Positions 1 to 8,644 of a stretch of DNA of 62,973 nt are shown here, one piece after another. The position numbers and the translations under genes are program-made. This DNA is from Cryomorpha ignava. Lineage in GTDB: Bacteria > Bacteroidota > Bacteroidia > Flavobacteriales_D > Cryomorphaceae. How positions within the stretch are numbered: the first letter of the stretch is position 1; every line of letters starts with the position of its first letter. The notes under the pieces were generated by a model. That model had not been told where the DNA came from. It was given only the letters and a program-made list of their open reading frames with translations, and did no database searches. The stretch covers positions 1 through 62,973 of the forward strand of contig NZ_JAAGVY010000029.1 of NCBI RefSeq assembly GCF_010686655.1, given 5' to 3'.

Positions 1-78
1 GCCAAAACCGATTTTGGAACAACCATTAACAATATCCCAAATATCAAACGGTTAAATCAATTTCTTGAGGAAGATTAA
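1..78 (+). CDS. C-terminal fragment of an unidentified protein
   Basis: Frame 1 is open from the first base and ends with TAA at 76-78, giving 25 residues that finish in RLNQFLEED. The gene begins outside the window. The fragment is too short to assign a family. It lies 200 bp upstream of the molybdenum-cofactor operon on the same strand. Confidence 0.5.
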   Translation, partial: AKTDFGTTINNIPNIKRLNQFLEED

Positions 79-278
79 AAGAATAAATATCATGTTTTAG
101 TGTACTTTTAGATGTGCGAAACTTTAGAATATTAGATTTAACAATGATTTCCACAGGTATGGTTTATGCCCCCAATTGTCCCAAAAACTGATTGAATTGC
201 ACAAGCCACGTTTTTAAATAATATCTTCGGCAGTTTGATCAAAACAGATCAGAAAAGTTTGGCCGTTTTTGAAATAGC

Positions 279-1283
279 ATGTTAAAATACCATTTCACCC
301 CTTCTAATTTAATTCCCAAGACAACTGCGCTTTGGGCTTTTAGCGAAAGCGGACTTGGCGGTATTTTCCATGCCTTGAAAGTTCCTTTCAGTGGCATTGC
401 CTTGGGTGGTATTTCTGTAATACTCGTTACATTTTTGGCCTACAAGAGCAATCAAAAGTGGAAAACAATTGTACAAGCAATGCTTCTTGTACTGATGCTC
501 AAAGCAATGATAAGCCCACACTCGCCTGTAATGGCGTATGTAGCCGTAAGCTTTCAGGGACTTTTGGGAGCGGCGATTTATCAGGTTTTTGGTGTGAATA
601 AGGTTTCGGCCATGGCTTTTGGAAGCATTGCCCTGTTTGAATCTGCTTTTCAAAAAGTGTTTACTCTCACCATCATTTTTGGGATGCAGCTTTGGGATGC
701 ATTTTATACTTTTTTCGATGCTCTGACTGTAAAGTTCGGTAGTGATTTTTTAAGCGATCTTCCGGTTATTATTCTCACTGCCTATGGCTTGCTCTACGCA
801 ATAGCAGGTATTTTTGCCGGTATCTTTGCAGTTAAGCTTCCGCAAAATATTGATAGAACTGCTAAAGAGCTTGGTGAACTTAAACGTGATGATTTTCAAA
901 TCAGTAAGCGATCATTAAAAAAACGAAACCGCTACAAAAGGCTATTGATTTTTATTAGCATCCTTATTTTTATTCTTAGCGTTTTACTCTATGCCGGACA
1001 AGACGATAAGGTGTGGTACACACTTCTGCGTACAATTGTCGTGATCCTTCTCTTTTTGTTTGTTTTCAATCCCGTAGCTAAATTTTTGATTAACCTTTGG
1101 GTAAAGAAAAGAAAGTCAGAAAATCAACAACGGTTAGACCAACTCATGGATTTTCTTCCGCAAATAAAGAAAAACGCATCGCTTGCTTATCAGTTCTCAC
1201 TTTCCCACAAGAATATATTTTCCCGTATTCGTAATTTTCTTTGGGTCTGGCTCACTTTATCACTTTACTTTGAGGAAGAATGA
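279..1283 (+). CDS. Multi-pass inner-membrane protein of unknown function, first gene of the Moco/FDH operon
   Basis: The 334-residue product has several hydrophobic segments in its N-terminal half (about 35-190) and two more at about 220-275, followed by a basic cytoplasmic tail. The segment around residues 78-100 (SPHSPVMAYVAVSFQG) resembles small-molecule transporter S components, but this is only a visual impression. Its stop overlaps the start of the NTPase-MobA gene by 4 bp (ATGA), so the two are translationally coupled. Position suggests a role linked to molybdenum cofactor or formate metabolism, possibly uptake. No catalytic motif was recognised. Confidence 0.7.
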   Translation: MLKYHFTPSNLIPKTTALWAFSESGLGGIFHALKVPFSGIALGGISVILVTFLAYKSNQKWKTIVQAMLLVLMLKAMISPHSPVMAYVAVSFQGLLGAAIYQVFGVNKVSAMAFGSIALFESAFQKVFTLTIIFGMQLWDAFYTFFDALTVKFGSDFLSDLPVIILTAYGLLYAIAGIFAGIFAVKLPQNIDRTAKELGELKRDDFQISKRSLKKRNRYKRLLIFISILIFILSVLLYAGQDDKVWYTLLRTIVVILLFLFVFNPVAKFLINLWVKKRKSENQQRLDQLMDFLPQIKKNASLAYQFSLSHKNIFSRIRNFLWVWLTLSLYFEEE

Positions 1284-2350
1284 GCTTAGAGATTTTTATA
1301 TATGCTGATAAAGTTGGCAGAGGAAAAACTACAGCGCTAAAGAATTGGTTGCTGAACCAAAAAGGGATTGGTGGCGTGCTTTCGCCGAAAATAGATGGGA
1401 AACGGTTTTTTGAGTTTATTGATTCTAATGATTTCCTTGAAATGGAATCAGGAGAAGCCTCACTTCAAATTGGCAAGTATAATTTTAATGTCGATCATTT
1501 TTTGAGAGCCGAAGAACACCTTTGGTCTGATTGGCAAAATCCAAATATTCATACTCTAATCATTGATGAAATAGGTCCCTTGGAAATAAAGAAAAATCAA
1601 GGTTTTCATCAGCTCTTAATTCGCATTTTAAAGTCAGAAATTGCCCAAGCTAAAAAGCTTATTTTGGTGGTTCGAGATTATTGCTTACAAGATTTCTTCA
1701 GCAAGTATTCTTTGGATAACGCCAAGATAATCACAGAAATAGATTTGCTGAAAAGTAGTTTCCAGCGACCCGTTGGCATAGTACTTTGCGGCGGGAATAG
1801 CAGCAGAATGCAAACCGATAAAGCGCTACTGAATTATCATTCGATGCCTCAATGGCAATACGTTTATAATATGCTTTTGCCTTTTTGCGAAAACGTGTAT
1901 TTATCGCTGAATGCTAATCAGGTTGCTGAATATTCATTGCCGAAGACTGTGGGTTTTATTGAGGACTTGCCGCGTTATTTTGATCACGGCCCTATTACAG
2001 GCGTAATGTCTGTGTTGGATAGTGTTGACGATAGGCCCTTGTTTATCTTAGCCTGTGATTATCCGCTTCTGCGAATGGAGCACCTTCTAACATTATTCAA
2101 GAATCGAAAATCGGATAACGACTTGGTTTGTTATAGAAACGATTCATTTCCAGAACCGCTGATCTCCATTTTTGAAAAAGTTGCACTTAAAGAATTAACC
2201 AGCTATTTTTCAGAAGGAAAAGATTCTCTGGCAAAATTTATTCAGCAAATCAAAACGACGTATATTGATGTTTCGAATCCCGATTTTTTGCAAAATGTGA
2301 ATAGCCCCGAAGAGTTTGAAATGCTGAAAAATGAATTGAGCAATGATTAA
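1280..2350 (+). CDS. Fusion of a THEP1-like NTPase with a MobA-like molybdenum cofactor nucleotidyltransferase
   Basis: Residues 1 to about 160 look like a small P-loop NTPase of the THEP1 type: a Walker A-like GRGKTT near residue 13 (the first Gly of the motif is replaced) and a Walker B-like LIIDEIGPLE near residue 93. Residues from about 165 match MobA-type guanylyltransferases: the nucleotide-binding loop GIVLCGGNSSRMQTDKALL, then DHGPITGV and FILACDYPLL. MobA attaches GMP to molybdopterin to form the MGD cofactor used by DMSO-reductase-family enzymes, which fits the oxidoreductase encoded downstream. The gene overlaps its neighbours on both sides (4 bp and 8 bp). The NTPase role is inferred. 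Confidence 0.82.
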   Translation: MSLEIFIYADKVGRGKTTALKNWLLNQKGIGGVLSPKIDGKRFFEFIDSNDFLEMESGEASLQIGKYNFNVDHFLRAEEHLWSDWQNPNIHTLIIDEIGPLEIKKNQGFHQLLIRILKSEIAQAKKLILVVRDYCLQDFFSKYSLDNAKIITEIDLLKSSFQRPVGIVLCGGNSSRMQTDKALLNYHSMPQWQYVYNMLLPFCENVYLSLNANQVAEYSLPKTVGFIEDLPRYFDHGPITGVMSVLDSVDDRPLFILACDYPLLRMEHLLTLFKNRKSDNDLVCYRNDSFPEPLISIFEKVALKELTSYFSEGKDSLAKFIQQIKTTYIDVSNPDFLQNVNSPEEFEMLKNELSND

Positions 2351-3185
2351 GGAAATTACCATTATCCGGAATAAGAATTCGGGATTGAGCCATGTGCAGG
2401 ATGTAGTTGCAATTGAAGAGCCACTAGAAATTCAGTTGGAAACGGGACACTCCGATGACCGAGAAGTTCACCCGCTATCTGTAACCATGCGCACACCCGG
2501 AAATGACGAAGAGCTGGCAGTAGGATTTTTATTTACCGAAGGGTTGATTTTTTCCATAGCAAATCTCGCATCGCCGATTAGTTTTAGCCTGGGAGAAAAC
2601 GCTATTCTTATTCGATTAAATGAAAATTTTGATGCAAATCTCGATAAAGTAAAACGAAATTTTTATACCACAAGCAGCTGTGGCGTATGCGGAAAAGAGA
2701 GTATCGAAGCCATTCATCAGGTATGCAATATAAAGGAAGATGGCATTCAGTTTCAACTCGATTTGAAAACAATTTCTCAATTGCCCAGCCGGCTTTACGA
2801 AGTGCAGAAAACTTTTGTGAGTACAGGAGGAATTCACGCAGCAGCTCTATTTCATGTAAATGGAGAATTGATTTCATTTCGCGAAGACGTGGGGCGCCAC
2901 AACGCCCTCGATAAATTGATTGGTGCTGAATTGATTAAAAGCAGTGAATCAACATTTCAGCTCGGTGCACATATCTTATTGCTAAGCGGAAGGGCGAGCT
3001 TTGAACTGATTCAGAAAGCGGCTATGGCTGGAATAAAGGTGGTTTGTGCTATAGGGGCTCCCAGCAGTCTGGCGGTAGAAACGGCGCAGTCGTTTGGACT
3101 AACTTTAATTGGATTTTTAAAAAATGAATCTTGCAATGTGTATTGCGGACAGGATCGAATTAAAATGAATACGGATGAAAATTAG
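2343..3185 (+). CDS. fdhD: FdhD formate dehydrogenase accessory sulfurtransferase
   Basis: FdhD carries sulfur from the cysteine desulfurase to the molybdenum cofactor of formate dehydrogenases. The 280-residue protein has the family hallmark CGVCGK at residues 113-118, whose two cysteines take part in sulfur transfer, the DDREVHPLSVTMRTPG segment near residue 38, and the GRHNALDKLIG motif near residue 183. The length is normal. It overlaps the upstream gene by 8 bp and the downstream DUF7009 gene by 11 bp, consistent with one operon. Its presence supports the formate-dehydrogenase-like reading of the large gene downstream. Confidence 0.95.
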   Translation: MIKEITIIRNKNSGLSHVQDVVAIEEPLEIQLETGHSDDREVHPLSVTMRTPGNDEELAVGFLFTEGLIFSIANLASPISFSLGENAILIRLNENFDANLDKVKRNFYTTSSCGVCGKESIEAIHQVCNIKEDGIQFQLDLKTISQLPSRLYEVQKTFVSTGGIHAAALFHVNGELISFREDVGRHNALDKLIGAELIKSSESTFQLGAHILLLSGRASFELIQKAAMAGIKVVCAIGAPSSLAVETAQSFGLTLIGFLKNESCNVYCGQDRIKMNTDEN

Positions 3186-3546
3186 AATTAAAAATAACAG
3201 CATTCGGCTGCGGTTGGCAAAAACCGATATTGCGAACTTAAAGACAAAAAGATTTGTAGCGTGCAAAACGGTAATTTCGGGACGGGAAGTTTTTGAATAC
3301 GCTTTACGATCTGACGAAAGCGCACAGAAAATAGCGGCGCGTTTTGAAGCCGGGAAGATCACGGTTGTTGTACCATTCGCGGAAGCGCAAACCCTAACCG
3401 ATACCGACGAAATAACCATTAAAGGATGGCAGGAAAACGGAGCCGAAGAACCGTTATTTTTGCTCATTGAAAAAGACTTGCAATGCCTCGACCCTACGCA
3501 CGAAGACCAATCTGATATGTACGAAAATCCGAGTACATCGTGCTGA
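3175..3546 (+). CDS. DUF7009-like small protein
   Basis: This 123-residue protein starts MKIRIKNNSIRLRLAKTDI and carries a Cys-rich end with a second Cys near the C-terminus (LQCLDPTHEDQ and PSTSC). The N-terminal pattern matches the small DUF7009 family that I associate with fdhD in Bacteroidota; this is recognition from memory, not a search. The gene overlaps fdhD by 11 bp and lies 55 bp upstream of the oxidoreductase, so it probably helps maturation or metal handling of that enzyme. The molecular role is unknown. Confidence 0.65.
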   Translation: MKIRIKNNSIRLRLAKTDIANLKTKRFVACKTVISGREVFEYALRSDESAQKIAARFEAGKITVVVPFAEAQTLTDTDEITIKGWQENGAEEPLFLLIEKDLQCLDPTHEDQSDMYENPSTSC

Positions 3547-3601
3547 AAAAACCTTTGTTGACCAAAAATCATTAATTTAGAATTTCCAAAAGACCCATGC
3601 T

Positions 3602-5938
3602 TTGGCTGATAAACAAACAAAACGAGCGAACCCCGAGAACCCAGAAAAATTAGCTGATATCAAGTTAAAGCCGGTTCAAAAAACTGCTGCCGGTTTTGCT
3701 GCTGTAGCTTCTACCGCAAGGCATATTCTGGAAGAAATGAATGTTTCTCGCGGTTTTGTGGCCTTGCAAAAACTCAATAAGGTTGATGGTTTTGATTGTC
3801 CGGGTTGTGCCTGGCCCGATCCTGATGACCACCGAAGTGCGCTGGGTGAGTATTGCGAAAATGGTGCAAAAGCTGTCGCCGAAGAAGCGACTACCAAAGC
3901 TTTGTACGCCGATTTTTTTGCAAAACATTCTGTTGTGGAAATGGCGGAATGGGACGATTATGTAATGGGAAAAAAGGGTAGAATTGCCGAGCCAATGTAC
4001 CTGCCAAAAAATGGAACGCATTATGAAACCATAAGTTGGGATGATGCTTTTAAACTTATTGCCACTAATCTCAATAGTCTGGAGTCTCCTGATGAAGCCG
4101 TGTTTTATACCAGCGGGCGCACGAGCAATGAAGCAGCATTTTTGTATCAACTTTTTGTACGAGCTTATGGCACCAATAATTTGCCCGATTGCAGCAATAT
4201 GTGCCACGAAAGTAGCGGTGTGGCACTTGGCGAATCGCTGGGGATAGGGAAAGGATCGGTGAAGCTGGAAGACTTTTTTGAAGCCGAGGTGATCTTGATT
4301 ATGGGTCAAAATCCGGGCACCAATCACCCGCGGATGCTTAGCGCCCTGAAAAAAGCACACGAAAAAGGCGCGTACATTGTTTCTATAAACCCTTTGCCGG
4401 AAACAGGACTTACAGGATTTGCCGATCCGCAAACCATTTCGGGAATGCTCGGAATTAGTGCTACAATTTCCAGCTTACACCTTCCGGTAAAAATCAATGG
4501 CGATATGCCGCTCTTTCAAGCCATCAACAAACTGCTGATTTTGGAAGAAGAAAAAGCGCCGGGTAGTATTCTAGATAATGGTTTTATTTCCGATCAAACA
4601 CATGGTTTTGAAGACTATAAACAATATGTGCTGGGTCAAGATTTAAATGAACTTTCTGATCAATGCGGTATTCCATTGGCAGATATAATCACACTTGTTG
4701 ATAAGCTAAAACACTCATCTAAAATTATTACTTGCTGGGCAATGGGGCTTACGCAGCACAAAAATTCGGTAGATACAATTAAAGAGATTGTAAACCTTTT
4801 GCTTTTAAAAGGAAGTATTGGAAAACCGGGGGCTGGCACATGTCCTGTGCGCGGGCATAGTAACGTGCAAGGCGATAGAACCATGGGGATTTACGAAAAA
4901 CCGTGGCCCTGGTTGCTTGATAATCTGGCTAAGAATTTTCATTTTGAACCGCCAAGAGTAGACGGTTACGACGTGGTAGATAGCATCGAAGCAATGCACA
5001 AGGGGGATGCAAAAGTTTTCTTTGCTTTGGGAGGTAATTTCTTGAGTGCCACACCCGATACGCTATACACCGCAGAGGCCTTGCTAAAATGCAACTTGAC
5101 AGTGCAGGTAAGCACTAAGCTAAATCGAAGCCATTTAATAACCGGTAAAGAAGCATTGATTTTGCCGGTGTTTGGAAGAAGCGATGAAGATATTCAGAAT
5201 GGCGAAAAGCAATTTGTAACCTGTGAGAACTCTATGGGCGTTATTCAACGAAGCCAGGGAGTTTTAAAACCTGTAAGTGATACTATGCTTAGCGAACCCG
5301 CTCTTGTATGCCGTATGGCAATGGCCGTCCTTGGCGATAAAATTGATATTCCCTGGAATGCGTATATGAACGATTACGATAAAATTCGCGAAGCTATAGA
5401 AGCTACTATTCCGGGTTTTGACGATTACAACACACGGGTGCGCCAATACGGAGGTTTTTATTTACCAAACTCATCCAGAGAAGGGACTTTCCCCACAGAT
5501 ACTGCCAAAGCTAATTTCACGATTTGTCCGCTGGAACCCATTCGCTTAAAACCGAATGAACTCTTAATGATGACGATTAGAAGCCATGACCAGTACAATA
5601 CCACCATTTACGGAATGAATGATCGCTACCGCGGAATAGAAAACGAGCGAAGGATAATTTTGATGAATCAGGCAGATATGGAAAAGCGAAATCTAAAACA
5701 GCTTGATGTAGTGGATCTTTACAATTTTGCCGATGGAAAGCAGCGTGTAGCGCGGAAGTTTTTGGTGATTTCTTATGCAATTCCCGAGCAATGTGTGGCG
5801 ACCTATTTTCCGGAAACGAATGTGCTGGTGCCGATAAAATCTGTGGCCAAGAAGAGCAATACGCCTACGAGTAAATCTGTGGTTATTGAGGTGAGATTGA
5901 ATAGTCGCGAGTCGCTAGTCTCGAGTCGCGAGGTTTAG
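3602..5938 (+). CDS. FdhF/YdeP-family molybdopterin oxidoreductase (formate-dehydrogenase-like alpha subunit)
   Basis: The 778-residue product matches the YdeP branch of the DMSO-reductase superfamily. Features include GFDCPGCAWPD (Cys66, Cys69), the NMCHESSG segment with Cys201 at the place where formate dehydrogenases carry Sec or Cys (inferred by analogy), MGQNPGTNHPRML, GTCPVRGHSNVQGDRTMG and a C-terminal MopB-binding domain with RSHDQYNTTIYG. The substrate of the family is not settled; formate is only one possibility. The frame has no ATG before about residue 46, so the start is taken as TTG at 3602, which gives the typical N-terminus. The last 15 or so residues (SRESLVSSREV) come from a short GC-rich repeat and look like an extension. 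Confidence 0.9.
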   Translation: MADKQTKRANPENPEKLADIKLKPVQKTAAGFAAVASTARHILEEMNVSRGFVALQKLNKVDGFDCPGCAWPDPDDHRSALGEYCENGAKAVAEEATTKALYADFFAKHSVVEMAEWDDYVMGKKGRIAEPMYLPKNGTHYETISWDDAFKLIATNLNSLESPDEAVFYTSGRTSNEAAFLYQLFVRAYGTNNLPDCSNMCHESSGVALGESLGIGKGSVKLEDFFEAEVILIMGQNPGTNHPRMLSALKKAHEKGAYIVSINPLPETGLTGFADPQTISGMLGISATISSLHLPVKINGDMPLFQAINKLLILEEEKAPGSILDNGFISDQTHGFEDYKQYVLGQDLNELSDQCGIPLADIITLVDKLKHSSKIITCWAMGLTQHKNSVDTIKEIVNLLLLKGSIGKPGAGTCPVRGHSNVQGDRTMGIYEKPWPWLLDNLAKNFHFEPPRVDGYDVVDSIEAMHKGDAKVFFALGGNFLSATPDTLYTAEALLKCNLTVQVSTKLNRSHLITGKEALILPVFGRSDEDIQNGEKQFVTCENSMGVIQRSQGVLKPVSDTMLSEPALVCRMAMAVLGDKIDIPWNAYMNDYDKIREAIEATIPGFDDYNTRVRQYGGFYLPNSSREGTFPTDTAKANFTICPLEPIRLKPNELLMMTIRSHDQYNTTIYGMNDRYRGIENERRIILMNQADMEKRNLKQLDVVDLYNFADGKQRVARKFLVISYAIPEQCVATYFPETNVLVPIKSVAKKSNTPTSKSVVIEVRLNSRESLVSSREV

Positions 5939-6264
5939 CGGTCATGGTTCGCTGATATTGAGCTGACGCTGTCTCCAAAGTTTTGGCCTGGGGACGTTTT
6001 GGTCGGTATTTTGCCGGGGTTCCTGAGATAAGAATCAGTCGATATAGCGTACCGCGACGCTGCATCTGCGATGCTGCGTTGTCAGCGATAAATAAAGTCG
6101 AGTATAGTAAGATCCTTTTCTACAAACATAAGATCTTTACGAAATTTGAGTCAATAGATAAGTTACCGGTAATTCTCATTTGCCCCAAGCAATAACTAAT
6201 TTACCAGATTTGTCATTGCTATATATTCATTCGATATATTTGGCACACACTTCTTATTGTAATT
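5939..6264. other. Intergenic region of 326 bp
   Basis: No convincing gene or terminator was seen. The only recognisable signal is the predicted promoter at 6209-6242 for the sugar porter. Confidence 0.4.
6209..6242 (+). promoter_or_regulatory. Predicted Bacteroidota-type promoter of the sugar porter gene
   Basis: TATATTTG at 6235-6242 matches the -7 consensus TAnnTTTG. A TTTG at 6209-6212 could be the -33 box, with a spacer of 22 bp, slightly longer than the usual 19-21. The ATG follows 22 bp after the -7 box. Confidence 0.45.
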
Positions 6265-7707
6265 ATGACACCAACTATGAAAGTACCGCAGAATAGCGCA
6301 GACCGAACGCGCAAATCGAAATTTTATATTCTTGCTATAACCTTTGTGGCTGCTCTCGGCGGACTCTTATTTGGGTATGATACCGGTGTGATCGGTGGTT
6401 CGCAATTGTATTTTACAGAATACTTCAGTTTTAGTGCAACTCAACAAGGGTGGGCTGTTGGAAGTGCCCTTTTCGGCTGTTTGTTTGGAGCGGCCGTAAG
6501 CGGGTTTTTAATCAATAAGTTTAGTCAGAAAAATGCTCTTTTACTTTCAGCCATTCTGTTTACTATTTCGGCATGGGGTTCGGGTGTGCCAGAGTCGCTT
6601 AATATGTTGGTGATTTTCAGAATTATTGGTGGTATAGGTCTCGGTATAGCAAGTATGACTGCACCGATGTACATTGCAGAAATTGCACCACCAAATCTGC
6701 GCGGCCGACTCGTAAGCTATTATCAGCTTGCTATCGTGATTGGTTTTTTCGTAGTCTTTGTCGCCACTTATTTTATCGGTGGGGGCAATACATACGACCT
6801 CTCGCCAGAAGAGATCACCGCCATTCACGATTACAATGTGAACAGGGGATGGCGATTGATGTTTTGGTCTGAATTGATACCATCCTCTCTGTTTTTTGTT
6901 TTGTTGCTATTTGTACCAAACTCACCACGCTGGCTCATGCTCAAAGGCCGCAATGAAGAGGCTAAGGTCATTTTGCATAAAATGAATGATTCGGATGAGG
7001 TGGCAGAGCAGGAATATCGCGAGATCGAACGATCGCTCAAAGAAGGTGTCAGCGTAAAAAAGGCCTCTCCGTTTCAACCCAAATATAGAAAGGTGCTTTT
7101 TATAGGTGTCGCACTTTCTATTCTTCAGCAAGTTACGGGTATTAACGCCATTCTTTATTACGGTGCCGAAATTTTCAGTAATGCCTTAGGATATGGACCC
7201 GAGGACGCGCTTAAACAGCAAATATTACTGGGTTTAGTCAATCTGGTTTTCACATTCGTAGCAATCTACTCTGTGGATAAATGGGGACGCAAACCGCTGC
7301 TGATGACGGGTGTAACAGGGATGTTACTCGGACTTTTAACCGTAGGGTTTTCTTTATATACCGGTCAGCTGGGTATTGTTTCTCTGGTGGGTATTCTGGT
7401 TTTTATTGCCTCATTCGCATTGTCCATGGGTCCGGTTACCTGGGTGTTGTTATCTGAGATTTTCCCGAATAAAATCAGAGGTATGGCCATGTCGATTGCA
7501 GTAGCGGCGCAATGGCTTTTCAATGGAATTGTTGCCAGCGTATTCCCGATTTTGGTGAAGAGCAATGTAAATGAAACCGCTTTTAACGGTGCCTTGCCTT
7601 ATTTCATCTTTGGGTTTTTCTGCGTTATTACCATTGTTTTCGTTTACCGAATGATTCCGGAGACCAAGAACAAATCGCTCGAAGAGCTTGAGCGTATTTG
7701 GGATTAG
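6265..7707 (+). CDS. MFS sugar porter (xylose/glucose/galactose:H+ symporter type)
   Basis: This 480-residue, 12-helix protein belongs to the MFS sugar porter family. It has the signatures GGLLFGYDTGVIGGS in helix 1, NLRGRLVS after helix 4, PNSPRWLMLKGR at the end of the first half, QQVTGINAILYYG in helix 7, DKWGRKP between helices 8 and 9, GPVTWVLLSEIFPNKIRG in helix 10 and PETKNKSLEELE at the C-terminus. It would import a monosaccharide across the inner membrane with protons. It is convergent with the polysaccharide utilisation locus 0.9 kb away, so uptake of the released glucose is a reasonable inference. The exact sugar cannot be read. Confidence 0.92.
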   Translation: MTPTMKVPQNSADRTRKSKFYILAITFVAALGGLLFGYDTGVIGGSQLYFTEYFSFSATQQGWAVGSALFGCLFGAAVSGFLINKFSQKNALLLSAILFTISAWGSGVPESLNMLVIFRIIGGIGLGIASMTAPMYIAEIAPPNLRGRLVSYYQLAIVIGFFVVFVATYFIGGGNTYDLSPEEITAIHDYNVNRGWRLMFWSELIPSSLFFVLLLFVPNSPRWLMLKGRNEEAKVILHKMNDSDEVAEQEYREIERSLKEGVSVKKASPFQPKYRKVLFIGVALSILQQVTGINAILYYGAEIFSNALGYGPEDALKQQILLGLVNLVFTFVAIYSVDKWGRKPLLMTGVTGMLLGLLTVGFSLYTGQLGIVSLVGILVFIASFALSMGPVTWVLLSEIFPNKIRGMAMSIAVAAQWLFNGIVASVFPILVKSNVNETAFNGALPYFIFGFFCVITIVFVYRMIPETKNKSLEELERIWD

Positions 7708-7789
7708 ATTAAATAAATGGGAATCTATCCATACGGATTTACCTTGGTTTCTTAATTTTTTCACAAATAGAATTCACATCGTAACATAA

Positions 7790-7838
7790 GGCCCACGCTC
7801 ACCCCCGCCCCTTAAGGGGAGAGCTACCGCACGAGCCT
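7790..7838. repeat. Dispersed palindromic repeat, copy upstream of the DUF559 gene
   Basis: The core CACCCCCGCCCCTTAAGGGG followed by AGAGCTACCGCAC is related, in inverted orientation, to the copy at 8521-8563. Further relatives occur at about 37.56, 37.75, 37.86, 38.0, 42.4 and 42.55 kb. The centre CCCCTTAAGGGG is a perfect palindrome. Confidence 0.65.
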
Positions 7839-8036
7839 GACTTCGCTAGTCAAAATCCGTAAAAAACTCTCGACGTTCAATCAGATTTCATATTTATTAA
7901 TGGTGCTATCTTGTGTAAATAGTGATTTAGCTTTGATTATCAACTATTGATTTAATATGCTTATTTTAGTCTTGCTGTCAATTTCACTCTCAAATGAAAA
8001 AAGTTATCAAAACCGAACCCATTGGACATCTCTGGG

Positions 8037-8387
8037 ATGCATTATGGTGCAAAAAGCCAGATATTCGATAATGCAAGAAAACTCCGAGAAAATATGACTG
8101 AACCAGAAAAGGTGGTATGGGAGCTTTTACGGAAACGTCCGCTCGGACTTAAGTTTCGTAGGCAGCATCCAGTACACATCTATATCCTAGACTTTTATTG
8201 CCACGAAAAGAGGTTATCCATAGAAGTTGATGGCGGCTACCACATAGACAATGAACAGGTAGCAAAAGACTTAGAAAGGACGAGTTTTATCAACCAAATT
8301 GGCATTAAGGAAATTAGATTTTCAAATGATCAAGTATTAAATCATTTTGAAAAAGTTGAACTGGAAATTAAGAAAATCTTGCAATAA
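8037..8387 (+). CDS. DUF559 domain protein, Vsr-like endonuclease fold
   Basis: The product (116 residues from the chosen ATG) matches DUF559: an N-terminal MHYGAKSQIFDNARKLRENM, then TEPEKVVWELLR, the core FRRQHPVHIYILDFYC and IEVDGGYH. The FRRQHP...DFYC...EVDG residues correspond to the PD-(D/E)XK-like active site of the very-short-patch-repair fold. The ATG at 8037 was preferred to a TTG at 8022 because MHYGA is a common N-terminus in this family. The biological role is unknown. The gene stands alone and is bracketed by inverted copies of a dispersed repeat (7790-7838 and 8521-8563), which suggests transfer as a unit. Confidence 0.85.
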   Translation: MHYGAKSQIFDNARKLRENMTEPEKVVWELLRKRPLGLKFRRQHPVHIYILDFYCHEKRLSIEVDGGYHIDNEQVAKDLERTSFINQIGIKEIRFSNDQVLNHFEKVELEIKKILQ

Positions 8388-8520
8388 TCCAGTTTCCATT
8401 CTAAACACGTAATAGCCTGAAAAGTAAATGCTCAAAAGAAGAGCCACACAAATCAATCCTAAAAAATATTACGTAAAAGTGGAGTCTTTTATAAAGAGTA
8501 ACTTTCTGAAACAAATATGT

Positions 8521-8563
8521 GCGCTGGTAGCTCCCCTTTAGGGGCTGGGGGTGTGCGAGAGCA
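8521..8563. repeat. Dispersed palindromic repeat, copy downstream of the DUF559 gene
   Basis: The sequence contains GTAGCTCCCCTTTAGGGG followed by CTGGGGGTGTGCGAG. It is the inverted counterpart of the copy at 7790-7838 and is closest to the copy near 37861-37900. Confidence 0.65.
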
Positions 8564-8644
8564 TTGATTACCAAAGTCGCATACTTATTTGGCATCTATT
8601 TAATAGTTTGTGAAATGAATTCTGTTCGTGTATCCATTCCTCCA

